Of a stretch of DNA of 64,000 bases, positions 16,131 through 23,771 are shown piece after piece. Both the position numbers and the translations under genes were made by a program. The number at the start of each line of letters is the position of its first letter. Positions within the stretch are counted from its first letter, which is position 1. The stretch is from Gp6-AA40 sp035711805 (GTDB lineage: Bacteria > Acidobacteriota > Vicinamibacteria > Vicinamibacterales > UBA2999). Location: positions 1 to 64,000 of the forward strand of contig DASTBV010000129.1 in NCBI GenBank assembly GCA_035711805.1, written 5' to 3'. The notes beneath the pieces are model-generated. The model was not told where the DNA came from. It did not search any database and saw only the letters and a list, made by a program, of their open reading frames with translations.

Positions 16131-17186
16131 TTACGCTTTTGCCAGCGGTTCCTGCTGCGTCAGGCAGTGCAGCGTCCCGAGCCCCCAGACCAGATCGACG
16201 GCATGGATGCCGATCACGTGATGTGACGGCATCAGCTCCGCCAGGGTATTCAGCGCCACACGATCGTTCACGTCGTTGAATGTCGGCACCAGCACGGCGC
16301 CGTTCGCGATGTAGAAGTTGGCGTAGCTCGCCGGCAGCCGCTCGCCGTTCATCATCACCGGGCGTGGAAACGGCAGCGTGACGATTCGGAGCGGACCGAC
16401 GCCGTCTCCGCCGCTGGCGAGCTCCAGGCGGCGCACGTTATCAATCGACCGATCATGGTTCTCGTCCGCGGGATCCTGCTCGACCGCAATCACGACTGTT
16501 GTGGCATCGACGAACCGTGCCACGTCGTCCACATGGCCGTGTGTGTCGTCGCCCACGCACCCTTCACCGAGCCAGATCGTGCGGCGTACGCCGAGCCACT
16601 CCGCAAACACACGCTCGTAGTCGGTGCGGGTCAGTCCCGGATTGCGGTCCTGCACCTCGCTCAGCAGCCATTCTTCGGTCACCAGCAGCAGGCCGTCGCC
16701 GTTGACCTCGATGCCGCCCCCCTCGAGGATCACGCGCCCGTTCCGGTCGGGGCGCTGCGGCTGTTCGATCGGCAGGCCGCTGATTTGCGCCACGGCCCGG
16801 CCAACGTCCGCGTCACGCTGCCAGTTGTCGTACTTCGCCCAGGCGTTGAATCCCCAGTTGACTAGAACCACGCGTCCGTCCGCGTCGTGAACAGCCGTCG
16901 GCGCCGAATCGCGCAGCCACACACGATCGGTGGGGACGACGTGCAGCCGGAATCGAGCCGGATCGACCTGATGGGCTGTCAGCGCCTCCCGTGCGGCGGA
17001 GCGGACCTCGTTCGAGTGGCAGAGGATCTCGACGATCTCGCGCGTCGCAAGCACGCGAGCGATCTCGGCGTAGACCCACGGAATAGGGCCAAGCTTGCCA
17101 GGCCAGTCCGGCTCGTGGTGAGGCCACGCTATCCAGGTGGCTCGATGCCGCTCCCATTCAGCCGGCATCCGGAATCGGCTGTTCAC
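16131..17186 (-). CDS. aguA: Agmatine deiminase
   Basis: Converts agmatine to N-carbamoylputrescine and ammonia, the first half of arginine-to-putrescine conversion. This 351-aa guanidino-group-modifying enzyme has MPAEWERHRATWIAWPH at the N-terminus, DRVWLRDSAPTAV, ILEGGGIEVNGDG, and GEGCVGDDTHGHVDD (substrate and catalytic acid/His). The nucleophile is Cys341 in GLGTLHCLTQQ. Length and motifs are complete. It lies downstream of aguB on the same strand, 49 bp apart across a GTTC-rich repeat, so the two probably form an operon, with aguB first. Confidence 0.95.
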   Translation of the reverse strand: MNSRFRMPAEWERHRATWIAWPHHEPDWPGKLGPIPWVYAEIARVLATREIVEILCHSNEVRSAAREALTAHQVDPARFRLHVVPTDRVWLRDSAPTAVHDADGRVVLVNWGFNAWAKYDNWQRDADVGRAVAQISGLPIEQPQRPDRNGRVILEGGGIEVNGDGLLLVTEEWLLSEVQDRNPGLTRTDYERVFAEWLGVRRTIWLGEGCVGDDTHGHVDDVARFVDATTVVIAVEQDPADENHDRSIDNVRRLELASGGDGVGPLRIVTLPFPRPVMMNGERLPASYANFYIANGAVLVPTFNDVNDRVALNTLAELMPSHHVIGIHAVDLVWGLGTLHCLTQQEPLAKA

Positions 17187-17240
17187 GCTTCCAGGTTCTC
17201 CGTTCTCAGTTCGTGTTCCGAAGTTCGGTTCGGGTTCAGG
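17187..17240. repeat. GTTC-rich simple repeat between aguB and aguA
   Basis: GTTC recurs every 5-12 bp (TTCTCCGTTCTCAGTTCGTG, GAAGTTCGGTTCGGGTTCAG). It occupies the complete gap between the aguB stop and the aguA start. Confidence 0.65.
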
Positions 17241-18177
17241 GCTCCTGGTGCGTGTCTCGCGTGCCGATGTAGCGGTTGAGGATCGACCCGTAGGCGTCCA
17301 CGCGCCGGTCGCGCAGGAATGGCCAGTTACGACGCACGGTCTCGACGAGCGCCGGATCGCATTTCGCGATCACCACTTCCTCCGATTCACCTGCTTCCGC
17401 CACTAAACGGCCAAACGGATCGGCGATGAACGAGTGACCGAAGAACGTAATGCCGTTGGTTCCCGGCTCGTCCTCGTGGCCGACGCGGTTGGGAGACGCC
17501 ACATACACGCCGTTCGCAATCGCATGGCTTCGCTGGATCGTCCGCCAGGCCTCCACCTGCGCGCGCCCCCATTCGTCCTTTTCCGCCGGATGCCACCCGA
17601 TTGCGGTGGGGTAGAAGAGGATCTGTGCTCCCAGCAGCGTTGTGATGCGGGCGGCCTCGGGATACCACTGGTCCCAGCAGATGAGGACGCCAATCGTGGC
17701 GTAGCGCGTCTTCCAGACCTTGAACCCGTTCGCCTCGCCGGGCCGCTCACCGTGGTAGTCCTGGTGCCCGTCGCCGGGGGTGAAGTAGTACTTTTCGTTG
17801 AACAGCGGGTCGTCAGGGATGTGCATCTTCCAGTAGGTCCCGAGCAGTGACCCGTCCGCGTCGATGACCGCCGCCGAGTTCCGGTAAACGCCCGCCGCCT
17901 GCCGTTCGAACAGCGGGACGATCAGCACGACTGCCAATTCGCGAGCCAGCTTCTGCATGGCGGCCGTCGTCGGCCCGGGGATCGGCTCCGCCAGGTCAAA
18001 ACGGTCGCACTGCTGCGATTTGCAGAAGTAGAGCGAGTTGAAGAGCTCTTTCAGGCAGACGATCTGGGCGCCGCGCCCCGCAGCGTCGCGGATGAGCCGC
18101 TCCGCACGGGCCAAATTGGCCGCCGTATCGGCCGTGGCGTGGTCCTGGATGATCCCGACGGTGAATGGGCTGGTCAC
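17236..18177 (-). CDS. aguB: N-carbamoylputrescine amidase
   Basis: Hydrolyses N-carbamoylputrescine to putrescine, CO2 and ammonia. A 313-aa nitrilase-superfamily enzyme with the Glu-Lys-Cys triad visible as Glu44 (CLKELFNSLYF), Lys117 (YWKMHIPDDP) and Cys167 (GVLICWDQWYPEAAR). The ELFNSLYFCKSQ segment and FYPTAIGWHPAEKDE are specific to carbamoylputrescine amidases. The GTG start at 18175-18177 has GGAGC close upstream. It pairs with aguA downstream for putrescine synthesis, and is divergent from thrB across only 28 bp that contain AT-rich TGATATCAT. Confidence 0.95.
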   Translation of the reverse strand: MTSPFTVGIIQDHATADTAANLARAERLIRDAAGRGAQIVCLKELFNSLYFCKSQQCDRFDLAEPIPGPTTAAMQKLARELAVVLIVPLFERQAAGVYRNSAAVIDADGSLLGTYWKMHIPDDPLFNEKYYFTPGDGHQDYHGERPGEANGFKVWKTRYATIGVLICWDQWYPEAARITTLLGAQILFYPTAIGWHPAEKDEWGRAQVEAWRTIQRSHAIANGVYVASPNRVGHEDEPGTNGITFFGHSFIADPFGRLVAEAGESEEVVIAKCDPALVETVRRNWPFLRDRRVDAYGSILNRYIGTRDTHQEP

Positions 18178-18205
18178 AGCTCCATAGTGATATCATTTTT
18201 GTTTC

Positions 18206-19183
18206 GTGTCACTTAAGACCAGCAGCACGACCCTCGGAAGCGAGGTGAAGGTCCCCGGTTCGGTCGCCAACCTGGGCGGTGGCTTTGACACCCTGGGGGT
18301 GGCTATTCAGCTGTTCCTTCGCGCCACGATCGTGGATATCCAGGACGATGGAGGCGCAAAACTGGTGGTCGCCAAGAGCGTTCCGGCGGTCAGGAGCCGC
18401 AACCAGCTCGAGAGGGCATTTGAGGTAATCGCGAAACGGACCCGTCGTCACGCGCCGACCGTGTTCGTCGAGGTGTCGAGCGAGATACCCATGGCCGCTG
18501 GTCTGGGCAGTAGTGGCGCGGCGACGGTCGCCGGTCTTCGAGTTTTTGAACGGGTGACGGGCGCGATCCCCGATTCGGTGCTGCTGGCGGCGGCGACCGA
18601 AGTCGAAGGGCACGCGGACAACGCGGCGCCATCGCTGTTCGGGGGATTGAACTCGGTGGTGGAAGGGCAGGATTCGGAGCCGCTGGCGCTCCGTTGGACC
18701 TGGCCCGACGATCTACGCCTCGTCGTCTCGACACCGGCGATCGGTCTGGCGACGGCCAAGGCGCGTGCGGCGCTGCCCGACACGATGCCGCGGCCGGACG
18801 CCATCTTCAACCTGCAGCGGGTTCTCTCGCTCGTCCATGCCCTGCAGCATCGGCAGTACGAGCGGATCCGGGAAGGGGTGAAGGACCGCTGGCATCAGCC
18901 GGCACGCGCGGCGCTGGTTCCTTTGCTTGGCGAAGTGCTCGCCGTAGACGACCCGGATGTGCTGGGGGCGTTTCTCTCCGGAGCCGGACCGTCCGTCGCG
19001 ACGATCGCGCGGGCCGAGGCCGCACCTCGAGTGGAGCGCCTCCTCGCGTCGATGTACGCGCGCGCGGGTATTGAGACGACGGTTCGCGTCCTTGCGGCGC
19101 ATGAAGGTGCGTCGAGCGCGGAGCCGGAGTCGTCGAATCGAGTGGCGGATGCAGCGGCCTCCGCGCGCGGGAGAGCGGTATGA
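18206..19183 (+). CDS. thrB: Homoserine kinase
   Basis: Phosphorylates L-homoserine in threonine synthesis. A 325-aa GHMP kinase: VKVPGSVANLGGGFDTLGVA (N-terminal motif), EIPMAAGLGSSGAATVAG (phosphate-binding motif 2), HADNAAPSLFGGLN, and GAFLSGAGPSVATIA (C-terminal motif 3). A GTG start is used. The stop overlaps the thrC ATG (ATGA), so thrB and thrC are co-translated. Confidence 0.95.
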   Translation: MSLKTSSTTLGSEVKVPGSVANLGGGFDTLGVAIQLFLRATIVDIQDDGGAKLVVAKSVPAVRSRNQLERAFEVIAKRTRRHAPTVFVEVSSEIPMAAGLGSSGAATVAGLRVFERVTGAIPDSVLLAAATEVEGHADNAAPSLFGGLNSVVEGQDSEPLALRWTWPDDLRLVVSTPAIGLATAKARAALPDTMPRPDAIFNLQRVLSLVHALQHRQYERIREGVKDRWHQPARAALVPLLGEVLAVDDPDVLGAFLSGAGPSVATIARAEAAPRVERLLASMYARAGIETTVRVLAAHEGASSAEPESSNRVADAAASARGRAV

Positions 19184-20415
19184 AGTTCGTCGCGGGCTTG
19201 GTGTGTCATTTGTGCGGCAAGCAGTACCCGGCCAACGCCTCGTGGGTGTGCGAGTGTCTGGGGCCGCTGGAAGTCACCTACGACTACGCCGCCATTCGCG
19301 ACGCGATCAGCCGCGAGCTCATCGAGTCACGCCCGAAGTCGCTCTGGCGGTATCGCGAGCTGCTGCCCGTTGAAGAACCGAAGACAGGCTTCCATTCCGG
19401 GTTCACGCCGCTGGTTCGCGCGGAACGGCTGGCGCGCGAGCTTGGCGTTGCCGAGGTCTACATCAAGGACGACTCGGTCAACCATCCGACGTTCTCGTAC
19501 AAGGACCGCGTCGTGTCCGTCGCAGCCACCCGCTGTGTGGAGCTCGGCTTCCCGGTGTTCGCCTGCGCGTCCACGGGCAACCTCGCCGGCAGCGTCGCCG
19601 CGCACGCGGCACGGCTCGGGCTGCCGTGCTACGTGTTCATCCCGCACGACCTCGAGCCGAACAAGGTTCTGGGCGCGGCCATCTACAAGCCGACTGTCGT
19701 GGCCGTCGAAGGCAATTACGACGACGTGAACCGGCTCTGCACCCAGATCGCGGATCAGTACAAGTGGGGGTTCGCCAACATCAACCTCCGCAGCTACTAC
19801 GCCGAAGGCGCCAAGACGATGGGTTTCGAGATCGCGGAACAGCTTGGGTGGCGGTATCCGGATCACATCGTCTCGCCGGTTGCGGGCGGCACGCTGCTGC
19901 CGCGCATCTACAAGGGGCTGCGCGAGCTGAAGGAAATCGGACTCGTCACGGGAACCTTGCCGCGCATCCACGCCGCGCAGCCGACGGGTTCGGCGCCGGT
20001 CATCCGCGCGCTGGAACAGGGGCTCGAGTTCCCGGATCCGGTCAAGCCCAACACGATTGCCAAGTCGCTGGCGATCGGCAATCCGGCCGATGGTTTCCAG
20101 GTCGTCAAGGTCGTCAACGAGACAGGCGGGACCGGCGCGATGGTGACCGACGATGAAATCCTGGATGCCATTCAGCTCCTCGCCGGGACCGAGGGGATCT
20201 TCACGGAGCCCGCAGGCGGCACGACGGTGGCGGCGACGCGCGCGCTTGTTCAGCGCGGCGCGATCAAGTCAGGCGACACCGTTGTGATCTGCGTGACGGG
20301 GAACGGCTACAAGACGGCGGAGGTCATGGCCGGCCGGGTGGAAGCGCCCGTCAGAATTGGTCGCAGTCTCGCAGATTTCGAGAAGGTGGCGCCGCAGACG
20401 GTTACGGTGGTGTGA
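19180..20415 (+). CDS. thrC: Threonine synthase
   Basis: PLP enzyme converting O-phosphohomoserine to threonine. The 411-aa protein begins LVCHLCGKQYPANASWVCEC, a short zinc-ribbon-like stretch found in one threonine synthase subgroup. SVNHPTFSYKDRVVSVA carries the PLP lysine, ACASTGNLAGSVAAHA binds the PLP phosphate, and SPVAGGTLLPRIYKGLREL is typical of the family. It starts inside the thrB stop. A long inverted repeat follows the stop before the siroheme genes. Confidence 0.93.
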   Translation: MKFVAGLVCHLCGKQYPANASWVCECLGPLEVTYDYAAIRDAISRELIESRPKSLWRYRELLPVEEPKTGFHSGFTPLVRAERLARELGVAEVYIKDDSVNHPTFSYKDRVVSVAATRCVELGFPVFACASTGNLAGSVAAHAARLGLPCYVFIPHDLEPNKVLGAAIYKPTVVAVEGNYDDVNRLCTQIADQYKWGFANINLRSYYAEGAKTMGFEIAEQLGWRYPDHIVSPVAGGTLLPRIYKGLRELKEIGLVTGTLPRIHAAQPTGSAPVIRALEQGLEFPDPVKPNTIAKSLAIGNPADGFQVVKVVNETGGTGAMVTDDEILDAIQLLAGTEGIFTEPAGGTTVAATRALVQRGAIKSGDTVVICVTGNGYKTAEVMAGRVEAPVRIGRSLADFEKVAPQTVTVV

Positions 20416-20419
20416 CGTA

Positions 20420-20501
20420 AATGCAAGATTCAAAATGCAAAATGCAAGCGCGGAGTCGTAGCTGGAACGCGCTGTTTGCATTTTGAATTTTGCATCTTGA
20501 A
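20420..20501. repeat. Inverted TGCAAGATTCAAAATGCAAAATGC repeat
   Basis: Left-arm units AAATGCAAGATTCAAAATGC (20420-20447) are answered by TTGCATTTTGAATTTTGCAT on the right (20476-20501) around a 28-bp GC-rich centre. The transcript could fold into a long AT-rich hairpin between thrC and the precorrin-2 dehydrogenase gene. The right arm ends 8 bp before the GTG start. It may be a terminator-like or processing site. Confidence 0.8.
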
Positions 20502-20508
20502 TTTCATT

Positions 20509-21069
20509 GTGCTCTACCCAGTCTTCCTGAAGCTGCGCGGCCGCCGCGTCCTCATGGTGGGTGGCGGCGCCGTGGCGGCGTCGAAGCTGGAGGGATTACT
20601 GGCCGCCGGCGCACTGGTGACGATCGTCGCGCCCGAGATTAGCCCCGCACTCGAGCGCCGGGACGTGACGCTCCACCGTCGGGCGTTCGTGCCCGGTGAC
20701 CTCGACGGGACCTGGTGGGTGGTTGCCGCGGCGTCTCCTGAAGTGAACCGCCAGGTACAGGCGGCAGCCGAGTCGAGGCAGTTGTTCGTCAACGCGGTTG
20801 ACGACCCGGTGCACGCAACGGCGTACCTTGGCAGCGTGGTCCGCCGGGACGACGTGACGGTGGCAATATCAACTGCGGGGCGGGCGCCGGCGCTTGCGGC
20901 TCTGCTGCGTGAGGCGCTGGATGCCTGGCTGCCGCAGGATCTGGACCGGTGGATGTTGGCGGCTGATGACGCGCGCCGGCAATGGAAGGAGAGTGGCGTG
21001 CCGATGGAACGTCGCCGTCCGTTGCTGCTGGAAACGTTGAACCGGCTGTACGAGTCAAAGAAACCATGA
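20509..21069 (+). CDS. sirC: Precorrin-2 dehydrogenase / sirohydrochlorin ferrochelatase-type protein
   Basis: Makes sirohydrochlorin (and possibly siroheme) from precorrin-2. The 186-aa protein has YPVFLKLRGRRVLMVGGGAVA (NAD-binding Rossmann), WWVVAAASPEVNRQVQ, LFVNAVDDP and VTVAISTAGRAPALAALLRE, matching CysG N-terminal/Met8/SirC proteins. The GTG at 20509 was chosen: starting at the in-frame ATG at 20476 would translate the repeat arm as MHFEFCILNFI. Its TGA overlaps an ATG that leads into the methyltransferase frame. Together with the next two genes it supplies siroheme to the reductase. Confidence 0.9.
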   Translation: MLYPVFLKLRGRRVLMVGGGAVAASKLEGLLAAGALVTIVAPEISPALERRDVTLHRRAFVPGDLDGTWWVVAAASPEVNRQVQAAAESRQLFVNAVDDPVHATAYLGSVVRRDDVTVAISTAGRAPALAALLREALDAWLPQDLDRWMLAADDARRQWKESGVPMERRRPLLLETLNRLYESKKP

Positions 21070-21077
21070 GCACCGGC

Positions 21078-21108
21078 AACTCCCAACTGCCAACTCCCAA
21101 CTCCCAAC
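21078..21108. repeat. CAACTCCCAACTGCCAACTC repeat
   Basis: Four to five CCAACT(C/G) units lie between the sirC stop and the SUMT ribosome-binding site. Same family as 10519-10598. Confidence 0.75.
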
Positions 21109-21119
21109 GGAGGACCGGT

Positions 21120-21908
21120 GTGGCTGGTTGCGTTTCGCTGGTGGGAGCCGGTCCGGGAGACCCGGAATTGTGGACCGTGCGCGGCCTGCGGCGCGTGCGG
21201 GAGGCGGACCTCGTTCTCTACGACGCGCTGATCGACGCCGAGGCGCTGCGCCAGCTCACCAACGCCCAGTGTTTCTGCGTTGGCAAGCGCGCCGGGCGCG
21301 CAAGCGTCCGGCAGGAAACGATCTTCCGGTTGATGATTCGCGCGGCGCGCGAAGGCAAGCGCGTGGTCCGGCTCAAAGGGGGCGACCCGTTCGTGTTCGG
21401 CCGCGGCGCTGAGGAGGCGCTGGAGCTCGCGCGCGCCGGGATCGCCTGCGAGGTCGTGCCGGGCGTCACCACCGCCGTCGCGGCGGCCGAGCTGGCCGGG
21501 ATTCCGGTGACGCATCGGGGTTTGTCGTCCGGCTTCCTCGTGATTGCCGGGCATGCGGGCGAGACGTTCGACGCGGCGCTCGCGGCGGTGCGGCCGAACA
21601 GCATTACGCTCGTGGTCATGATGGGCCTGGCGGTTCGTGACGTCATCGCGAAGCGCCTGGAACAGCACGGCTGGGCCGGCGACTCGCCGGCGGCGCTGGT
21701 GTGCGGCGCCGCGACGCCGGACGAGTGGACGTGGACGGGGCGTCTGCGGGATGTTGGAGCGGCCACGCCGCCCGACGGCGTGCCCGGCGTCCTCGTGGTC
21801 GGTGAGGTGGTTCAGATTCGGGAAACACTTATCGCCATCAAGGACACGAAAGTGAACCACGAAGAACGCGAAGAGCGCGAAGAACGCGAAAGGACCTTAT
21901 GGCGGTAG
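21120..21908 (+). CDS. cobA: Uroporphyrinogen-III C-methyltransferase (SUMT)
   Basis: Methylates uroporphyrinogen III at C2 and C7 to give precorrin-2, the entry to siroheme. This 262-aa protein has CVSLVGAGPGDPELWTVRGL, LVLYDALID, RLKGGDPFVFGRGAEE and CEVVPGVTTAVAAAELAGIP, all diagnostic. The GTG at 21120 is decided by a strong GGAGG at 21109-21113; the earlier ATG at 21066 would translate the CCAACT repeat. The last residues (NHEEREEREERERTLWR) are encoded by an ACCACGAAG-type repeat that has become coding sequence. The stop overlaps the reductase start by 10 bp. Confidence 0.93.
   Translation: MAGCVSLVGAGPGDPELWTVRGLRRVREADLVLYDALIDAEALRQLTNAQCFCVGKRAGRASVRQETIFRLMIRAAREGKRVVRLKGGDPFVFGRGAEEALELARAGIACEVVPGVTTAVAAAELAGIPVTHRGLSSGFLVIAGHAGETFDAALAAVRPNSITLVVMMGLAVRDVIAKRLEQHGWAGDSPAALVCGAATPDEWTWTGRLRDVGAATPPDGVPGVLVVGEVVQIRETLIAIKDTKVNHEEREEREERERTLWR
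21851..21892. repeat. ACGAAGAACGCGAAGAGCG repeat read as coding sequence
   Basis: CACGAAGAACGCGAAGAGCG units form a family E repeat located at the end of the SUMT gene and just before the reductase ATG. It is translated as an Arg/Glu-rich tail. Confidence 0.8.
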
Positions 21909-23728
21909 CAGAAAACCCAATGACCTTCGGGCGCCCGAGGCTCGACTTCGCACAGCCGGGCGATATCGACGAATTCGTCGACATGCTCGGCAAGTACGAG
22001 CGCGCCGAAATCACGCCCGAAGACTGGCGCCGCTTCCGTCTGCTGCGCGGGACCTACGGTCAGCGCCAGGACAACGTCCAGATGCTGCGCATCAAGATCC
22101 CGCAGGGCATCGTGACGTCCGCGCAGCTGCGCGCGCTGGCCGGGGTCGCCGCGCGGTATTCGCGCGGCTTCTGCCACGTCACGACACGGCAGAACATCCA
22201 GTTTCACTTCGTCCCGCTGGCGGTCTGCGAGACGGCGATGCGCGAGCTGGGGGCCGAAGGGCTGACCACGCGGGAAGCGTGCGGAAATTCGGTCCGCAAT
22301 ATCACCGGCTGTCATTACGCCGGTACGTCGAACGACGAAATCTTCGACCCGACCCCGTTCGCCGAGGCGATGACGCGCTATTTCCTGCGCCATCCGCTGA
22401 GCGGCGTGCTGCCGCGCAAGTTCAAGATTGCGTTCGAAGGCTGCCGCGTGGATCACGCGTATGCCTCGATCAACGACATCGGGTGGCGCGCTCGCATCCA
22501 GGACGGCCGCAAGGGTTTCCGCGTGACCGTTGCCGGCGGCACGTCGATTCTGCCGGTCTCGGGCTACGTGCTCTACGAGTTCCTGCCGGTCGAGGAGATG
22601 TTCGAGGTCGCCGAGGCGATCGTCCGCGTGTTCCACCGTTTTGGCGACTACGAACATCGTCAGCGCAATCGGCTGAAGTTCACGATCAAGACGCTTGGCT
22701 GGGACGGCTTCCGCGCGCGATTCGAAGAATGCCTCGAGGAGTTCCGCCGTGAAGGTGGGGCGCGCCTGTCGTTCGATCCCGACGCGGTGACGCCGGAGGT
22801 CGAGCCCACGTGGACTCCCGCTGAACCGCCGACGCTGCAGGCTGCGGCGGTGGCCGCATCGACTCCGGTGACGGGTCCCGGCATCCTGCCGTCGAGCGTT
22901 CGCCTGCAGCCGCTGCCCGACACGTATCTCCGCTGGATGAACAGCAATGTCAGCCGGCAGCGGCAGGACGGCTATTGCCACGTGACGGCACGTCTGCCGC
23001 TCGGCGACTTCACCGCGGGACAGATGCGCGTGCTGGCTGATCTAGCCGACGCCTACTCAGACGGCACGCTCCGGCTGACCGTCGATCAGAACGTCCTGTA
23101 TCGATGGGTGAAGACCGAAACCGTGGAGCCGTTCTATCAGCGGCTGGTCGCGGCGGGACTGGGCGCTCCCGATGCCGGCCGGTTGAGCGACGTGGTCAGC
23201 TGCCCGGGAGCGGAAAGCTGCCGGCTGGCCGTAACACAATCGCGCGGGCTGGGCCGCGTGCTCACGGAATACCTCAGCGCCCGTCCGGATCTCGTCGACA
23301 TGGTGTCGGCGGGGCACATCAAGATCAGCGGCTGCCCCAACGGCTGCGGTCAGCATCACATCGGCTCGATCGGGTTCCAGGGAAGCGTTCGCAAGGTTGC
23401 CGGGCGGGCCGTGCCGCAGTATTTCGTCCTCGTTGGCGGCGGCTGCTCCGACGAAGGCCTTGCCCATTTCGGCAAGGTCGTGTCGAAGGTTCCCGTGCAC
23501 CGCCTGACCGATGCGGTAGACCGCCTGCTTGCGCTCTACCGCGACAACCGCGACGGAAACGAGGAGCTGGGCGCCTTCTTCCGTCGCGTGCCGCCGTCGA
23601 TGGCCACCGACGCGCTCAAGGACCTCGCACAACTGCTGCCGACCGAAATCGGGGAACAGGATCTGATCGATCTCGGTGAGAACCAGGTGTTCAACCCCGA
23701 GGTGATGGACGGCGAATGCTCCGCGTAG
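21899..23728 (+). CDS. Siroheme-dependent nitrite/sulfite reductase (ferredoxin type)
   Basis: Six-electron reduction of sulfite to sulfide, or nitrite to ammonia, with siroheme and a 4Fe-4S cluster. This 609-aa protein shows the two-fold repeat of the family (RYSRGFCHVTTRQNIQFHFV in half one, RLTVDQNVLYRWV in half two). The cluster/siroheme ligands are VSCPGAESCRLA (C-x5-C) and ISGCPNGCGQHHIG (C-x3-C). Sulfite and nitrite specificity cannot be separated by eye. The three upstream genes make its cofactor, so the operon is self-sufficient. Its ATG lies within the SUMT reading frame end; AAAGGA precedes it. Confidence 0.9.
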   Translation: MAVAENPMTFGRPRLDFAQPGDIDEFVDMLGKYERAEITPEDWRRFRLLRGTYGQRQDNVQMLRIKIPQGIVTSAQLRALAGVAARYSRGFCHVTTRQNIQFHFVPLAVCETAMRELGAEGLTTREACGNSVRNITGCHYAGTSNDEIFDPTPFAEAMTRYFLRHPLSGVLPRKFKIAFEGCRVDHAYASINDIGWRARIQDGRKGFRVTVAGGTSILPVSGYVLYEFLPVEEMFEVAEAIVRVFHRFGDYEHRQRNRLKFTIKTLGWDGFRARFEECLEEFRREGGARLSFDPDAVTPEVEPTWTPAEPPTLQAAAVAASTPVTGPGILPSSVRLQPLPDTYLRWMNSNVSRQRQDGYCHVTARLPLGDFTAGQMRVLADLADAYSDGTLRLTVDQNVLYRWVKTETVEPFYQRLVAAGLGAPDAGRLSDVVSCPGAESCRLAVTQSRGLGRVLTEYLSARPDLVDMVSAGHIKISGCPNGCGQHHIGSIGFQGSVRKVAGRAVPQYFVLVGGGCSDEGLAHFGKVVSKVPVHRLTDAVDRLLALYRDNRDGNEELGAFFRRVPPSMATDALKDLAQLLPTEIGEQDLIDLGENQVFNPEVMDGECSA

Positions 23729-23771
23729 TCGTCGGCGCCATGATGGTCGTCGGCCGCCATCTGCCAGCCTG

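Noticed and set aside
20476..20508. Upstream ATG for sirC
   Set aside because: It would translate the inverted repeat; the family sequence starts at YPVFL after the GTG at 20509.
21066..21119. Upstream ATG for SUMT overlapping the sirC stop
   Set aside because: It would translate the CCAACT repeat as NSQLPTPNSQ; a strong GGAGG points to the GTG at 21120.
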